This document shows positions 61,473-64,000 of a stretch of 64,000 bases of DNA, one piece after another; within the stretch, counting starts at the first letter, position 1; each line of letters starts with the position of its first letter. The stretch spans positions 90,963-154,962 of the forward strand of contig CAMBDW010000002.1 in NCBI GenBank assembly GCA_945865535.1. The letters run 5' to 3'. A model generated the notes under the pieces. That model worked only from the letters and a program-made list of their open reading frames with translations, was not told the DNA's origin and made no database searches. A program made the position numbers and the translations under genes. Source of the DNA: Chryseobacterium gleum (GTDB lineage Bacteria > Bacteroidota > Bacteroidia > Flavobacteriales > BACL11).

Positions 61473-62132
61473 ATGAAGTACAGTATAGAGCAGGCATCAA
61501 AAATTAGTGGAGTAAATAAAATTACTCTACGCTCATGGGAGAATAGGTATAATTTTTTGGTTCCAAAAAGAACCGATACCAACATAAGATACTATTCTCA
61601 AGACAGTTTAGTTTGTACTCTTAACACTAAAGTTTTGTTAAGTGAAAAAATAAAAATATCTGTAATAGCTACTAAAACTGAAAGGGAGATTTGCGATTTG
61701 GTCGACTCTAAGTTTCTAGATAGTAAGAACGAAAATAAAAACATCTATATTGCTCGAATAATTAGAGCGGCTTTATGCTACGACAGAAATCTATTTGACG
61801 CTACTTTATTGCAGGGATTTAAGAAGTATGGATTAACTAATTTCTATCAAGAGATTATGTTTGTTGCTCTAGAAAAAATAGGCTATATATGGGAGGTAAA
61901 AAGCAATGATCCTGAGCATGAGAAATTTGTTTCGATCTTACTAGAAAATAAGATTCAGGATATTACCAAAGAATTGAAAGATACTAATATGAGCAAGGAT
62001 ATTTGGCTATTATTTATTATGTCTCCTTATGTTTTCTTAAATAGATCAGATAGTCATTTTATTTCTTTGACCAAAACTACTAAAATGGTTAAAGATGCAT
62101 CTTTAAATATAAGTGATAAATGGGGGTTTTAA
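61473..62132 (+). CDS. MerR-family regulator of CarH/LitR type lacking the B12 Rossmann domain
   Basis: Residues 1-70 form a MerR winged helix (YSIEQASKISGVNKITLRSW, then PKRTDTNIRYYSQDSL), like those of CarH/LitR. Residues about 90-165 look like the helical cobalamin cap, with ALCYDRNLF, IGYIWEVKSND and PEHEKFVS standing where the tryptophan and glutamate-histidine lie in CarH. The protein then ends at residue 219. The Rossmann half with the DxHxxG cobalamin-ligating histidine is missing; only an IWLLFI strand-like piece remains. Normal CarH/LitR proteins are about 280-300 residues. It likely controls the divergent carotenoid operon by the inverted repeat, but its signal is unclear. The neighbouring frames hold no missing domain, so a recent frameshift is unlikely. 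Confidence 0.85.
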   Translation: MKYSIEQASKISGVNKITLRSWENRYNFLVPKRTDTNIRYYSQDSLVCTLNTKVLLSEKIKISVIATKTEREICDLVDSKFLDSKNENKNIYIARIIRAALCYDRNLFDATLLQGFKKYGLTNFYQEIMFVALEKIGYIWEVKSNDPEHEKFVSILLENKIQDITKELKDTNMSKDIWLLFIMSPYVFLNRSDSHFISLTKTTKMVKDASLNISDKWGF

Positions 62133-62142
62133 CACTTCTCTT

Positions 62143-62526
62143 TTAACTATTTTTCTGCCATAAATCATTGGACATTAGGGTAAAAGATCCTATAAATTCT
62201 TGATTCCATTCATGAGGTTTAATGATGCTTAAAAAATTATAATTATTTTTTCTGTATAAATAATATTCTTGCCCTGGTATTGGTTTAAAATTATATTTGG
62301 CATTATAAACCAGCTCATTGTATTTTACATTAGCTAGTAATTCTTCATATTCGTTATTAATTTCCTTAAATTTAGTTTTTAATATGGTAATCGCTGAAGT
62401 TGAAATTTTTCTTATAGTTGGTTTTTCAAAATTCGGACTACTAAGACTTGTTGGATATGGCTTTTTAAATGCATCATATTTTAGTTCATACTCATCAAAA
62501 ACTACATTATCTGGTATATTTTTCAT
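62143..62526 (-). CDS. DUF2452-like protein
   Basis: The 127-residue protein contains ITILKTKFKEINNEYEELL and YNFKPIPGQEYYLYRKNN, which fit the DUF2452 family (short proteins with a conserved YNFKP..G..YYLY signature). It has no signal peptide. The function is not known. The gene is convergent with merR, 10 bases away, and has its own promoter at 62548. Confidence 0.72.
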   Translation of the reverse strand: MKNIPDNVVFDEYELKYDAFKKPYPTSLSSPNFEKPTIRKISTSAITILKTKFKEINNEYEELLANVKYNELVYNAKYNFKPIPGQEYYLYRKNNYNFLSIIKPHEWNQEFIGSFTLMSNDLWQKNS

Positions 62527-62547
62527 TATAAATAGTTATTATTTGGG

Positions 62548-62555
62548 CAAATGTA
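62548..62555 (-). promoter_or_regulatory. TAnnTTTG minus-7 element for the DUF2452 gene
   Basis: The minus strand reads TACATTTG 21 bases upstream of the ATG at 62526. Confidence 0.55.
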
Positions 62556-62596
62556 TAAAATAAAATAAAATATATAGCTATTTTATAAAATAATTA

Positions 62597-62604
62597 TATA
62601 TTTG
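62597..62604 (+). promoter_or_regulatory. TAnnTTTG minus-7 element for the 58-residue ORF
   Basis: TATATTTG lies 14 bases before the ATG at 62619, so the leader would be very short. Confidence 0.5.
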
Positions 62605-62618
62605 TAAAAATATTTAAC

Positions 62619-62795
62619 ATGTCAAAAAAAAGAATTTCAAAGTCTACAAAAATTAAAAATCTTCAAAAATTAAAGGCAATAAAGCCACTTATTATTTTTA
62701 AGGTTGATAAACTTATTGTTACTTTAAGGAATCAACAACAGTTAAGTAGATGGCTAAGTAAGTATCCTGAAGGGACTTATACCATTAATAGTTAA
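62619..62795 (+). CDS. 58-residue small protein, family with 63545-63715
   Basis: The translated frame starts MSKKRISKSTKIKN and ends in TINS. It is basic at the N-terminus and shares the LIVTLRNQQQL core with the second small ORF at 63545, which has LTVTLRNRDQL. Both are about 57 residues and flank the flavin reductase gene. The conserved core and the promoter argue for a real gene. I recognise no family and no function. Confidence 0.6.
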   Translation: MSKKRISKSTKIKNLQKLKAIKPLIIFKVDKLIVTLRNQQQLSRWLSKYPEGTYTINS

Positions 62796-62849
62796 ACTAA
62801 GTAATTATTAATATCAACCCTTGATTCATTAAGGAGGTTATTTATATTA

Positions 62850-63479
62850 TTGTATATGTATTTATCAAAAGAAGATATAGTTTTATTGGAGCGCTATAAA
62901 AGAATCCAAATTATAAATTCAATTACTGGTGCAAAGTCTGCTAATTTAATTGGGACCATATCTAAAGCAGGAATTAGTAATGTAGCTGTTTTCAGTTCCG
63001 TTTTTCATGCAGGAAGTAGCCCCGCTTTACTAGGTTTTTTTTTAAGACCAGTAGAAAGATTTAGAAGAGATACATATGAAAACATAAAGAACAGTGGCTA
63101 TTTCTCAATAAATCATATTCATCAAGAGTTTGTTGATAGAGCTCATGCTACTTCGGCTAAGTTTAAACATCATGAATCTGAGTTTGCTCACTGTAAATTA
63201 ACTGAAGAGTTTTTAAATGATTTCATTGCTCCATTTGTTATGGAGAGTAAAATAAAAATAGGACTTAAATTAGTAGAGACAATCAAAATAAAATCTAATA
63301 ATTGTCTTATTCTAATTGGCGAAATTGAGCATTTATTTGTCTCAGACGAAATGATTAGTGATTCTGGTCAAATTAATCTTGAGTCAAATACTTTAGCAGT
63401 GAATGGATTAGATACATATTATGAATTAAAAAAGATTGCTCAATTTTTACACCCAAAATTCCAAGCAACTATAAAGTAA
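62850..63479 (+). CDS. Flavin reductase family protein (FMN-binding split barrel)
   Basis: The 209-residue protein has the family pattern SITGAKSANLIGTISKAGISN and SPALLGFFLRPVERFRRDTYENIKNSG. Such proteins bind FMN or related flavins and can reduce them with NAD(P)H. The start may be TTG 62850 or ATG 62856. AAGGAGG at 62831-62837 is a rare strong Shine-Dalgarno for this phylum and suits the first of these. The role near the carotenoid operon is not established. Confidence 0.88.
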   Translation: MYMYLSKEDIVLLERYKRIQIINSITGAKSANLIGTISKAGISNVAVFSSVFHAGSSPALLGFFLRPVERFRRDTYENIKNSGYFSINHIHQEFVDRAHATSAKFKHHESEFAHCKLTEEFLNDFIAPFVMESKIKIGLKLVETIKIKSNNCLILIGEIEHLFVSDEMISDSGQINLESNTLAVNGLDTYYELKKIAQFLHPKFQATIK

Positions 63480-63481
63480 TA

Positions 63482-63505
63482 AGCAAATGGTTTGCTAATT
63501 TTTTT
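63482..63505 (+). terminator. Intrinsic terminator after the flavin reductase gene
   Basis: AGCAAA and TTTGCT form a short stem with a TGG loop and a run of seven T follows. The stem is only 6 bp, so it may be weak. Confidence 0.55.
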
Positions 63506-63544
63506 ACCTGATGAAATGAAAAGTTTTTAGTTACTTATTATAAA

Positions 63545-63715
63545 ATGATAATATCTCATAAGATCTCAAAGAAAGAGGAAAGTAAAAACAGAAATTTAAA
63601 AAATATACTTAAGAAAGTATTTACTGCAAAAAATTTAACTGTAACATTAAGAAATAGAGACCAATTAAATATATGTTTAAAAATGCATTCTAATGCTAAA
63701 TATGGTATACAATAA
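63545..63715 (+). CDS. 56-residue small protein, paralogue of 62619-62795
   Basis: The frame starts MIISHKISKKEESKNRN and ends in AKYGIQ. The NLTVTLRNRDQL core matches the LIVTLRNQQQL core of the upstream small ORF, followed by a tyrosine near the C-terminus in both. It is not in any family I know. Two copies within 1 kb suggest duplication. The basic N-terminus may contact nucleic acid; that is speculation. Confidence 0.55.
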   Translation: MIISHKISKKEESKNRNLKNILKKVFTAKNLTVTLRNRDQLNICLKMHSNAKYGIQ

Positions 63716-63752
63716 ATAATTAATTTTAAACTTTTAAAACAATAGATTAATA

Positions 63753-64000
63753 ATGAAAAAACTGCTATTTATATTAATTACTTTGCCTTTAATTGGCTTT
63801 ACTCAAGAAAATAAAGTTAAAAAAAGTAACTATTTTGATGTTCCTTACAAGCATTATGATTCAGGCTTGATTAGTACTTCTTCATACACACCATTTCTAC
63901 TGTTAGCAGTAATTATTCCTGTAAGTTTATTTACTATAAAAAGACTTAAATCAGTAAAGACGAAAAGTTGGATAAAAGCTACATTGGTTTCCAATAACTT
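63753..64000 (+). CDS. Signal-peptide membrane protein of unknown function (5' part)
   Basis: The frame opens MKKLLFILITLPLIGFTQ, a signal peptide, and then FDVPYKHYDSGLISTSSY. A hydrophobic helix (PFLLLAVIIPVSLFTIKRL) follows. It runs off the right edge after about 82 residues. I do not recognise a family. The gene could be a membrane-anchored periplasmic protein. Confidence 0.65.
   Translation, partial: MKKLLFILITLPLIGFTQENKVKKSNYFDVPYKHYDSGLISTSSYTPFLLLAVIIPVSLFTIKRLKSVKTKSWIKATLVSNN

Noticed and set aside
61981..62132. The truncated CarH-like protein as a frameshifted full-length gene
   Set aside because: The other two forward frames after the helical cap hit stops within a few codons and show no Rossmann motif, and the next gene begins 10 bases later on the opposite strand.

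Overview
The window is AT-rich DNA from a Bacteroidota, most likely a marine member of the Flavobacteriales. The evidence is the full-length SprA/Sov type IX secretion (T9SS) translocon, several secreted proteins with T9SS C-terminal sorting domains, an ActF-type subunit of alternative complex III, DUF6029, Omp28 and RemB-like surface proteins, many TAnnTTTG minus-7 promoter elements, and near absence of Shine-Dalgarno sequences. I see no rRNA, tRNA, CRISPR array, transposase or prophage gene.

Layout. 1-2.0 kb: the 3' end of actF, then ruvB and a tiny convergent gene. 2.0-10.4 kb (minus strand): a cell-surface redox group (TlpA-like thioredoxin, DUF6029 barrel, Omp28 lipoprotein), two more envelope proteins, ubiX, and two tandem thioredoxin-fold T9SS cargo genes with copied 3' ends. 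10.5-20.1 kb (plus): a small T9SS cargo gene, ruvA, sprA, gcvH and a TonB-type energy transducer. 20.2-41.2 kb: a polysaccharide locus built around sulfation. cysC-cysD-cysN make PAPS, cysQ removes the pAp by-product, and three intact sulfotransferases plus one internally deleted one sit among a Wzx flippase, a Wzy-like polymerase, a sugar epimerase, a glycosidase-like protein, GT2 and GT4 glycosyltransferases, gmhA/gmhB for heptose, a WecA-type initiating transferase and a RemB/Wzi-like outer membrane protein. deoC and a catalytic/pseudo-ALDH pair lie inside the same plus-strand run. No sulfate-reducing enzymes are seen here, so the activated sulfate probably feeds polymer sulfation.

41.2-50.8 kb: tsaB, a DEAD-box helicase, gcvP and a tandem pair of large T9SS cargo genes. 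50.8-53.0 kb: a umuD-umuC translesion cassette plus a 32-residue lysine-rich gene, bracketed by a 48-bp imperfect direct repeat. 53.0-63.5 kb: a light and oxidative-damage region. One long minus-strand run holds an SRPBCC protein, a 43-residue membrane peptide, crtI, crtB, a conserved hypothetical, crtZ, a TIGR01777 epimerase, a SOUL heme protein, msrA, a Nei/Fpg glycosylase with a zinc-less finger, and an SDR-DUF2867 protein. It starts at a promoter divergent from a MerR-family regulator of the CarH/LitR type that has lost the second half of its B12 domain. A perfect 10-bp inverted repeat lies between the two. The right end has DUF2452, a flavin reductase, two related tiny ORFs of unknown family and the start of a signal-peptide membrane protein.

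The two most interesting regions are the sulfated-polysaccharide locus and the truncated-CarH photo-oxidative operon. Several starts were moved from the longest possible ORF because a TAnnTTTG promoter overlaps the longer start (cysC, the DEAD helicase, the SRPBCC gene).
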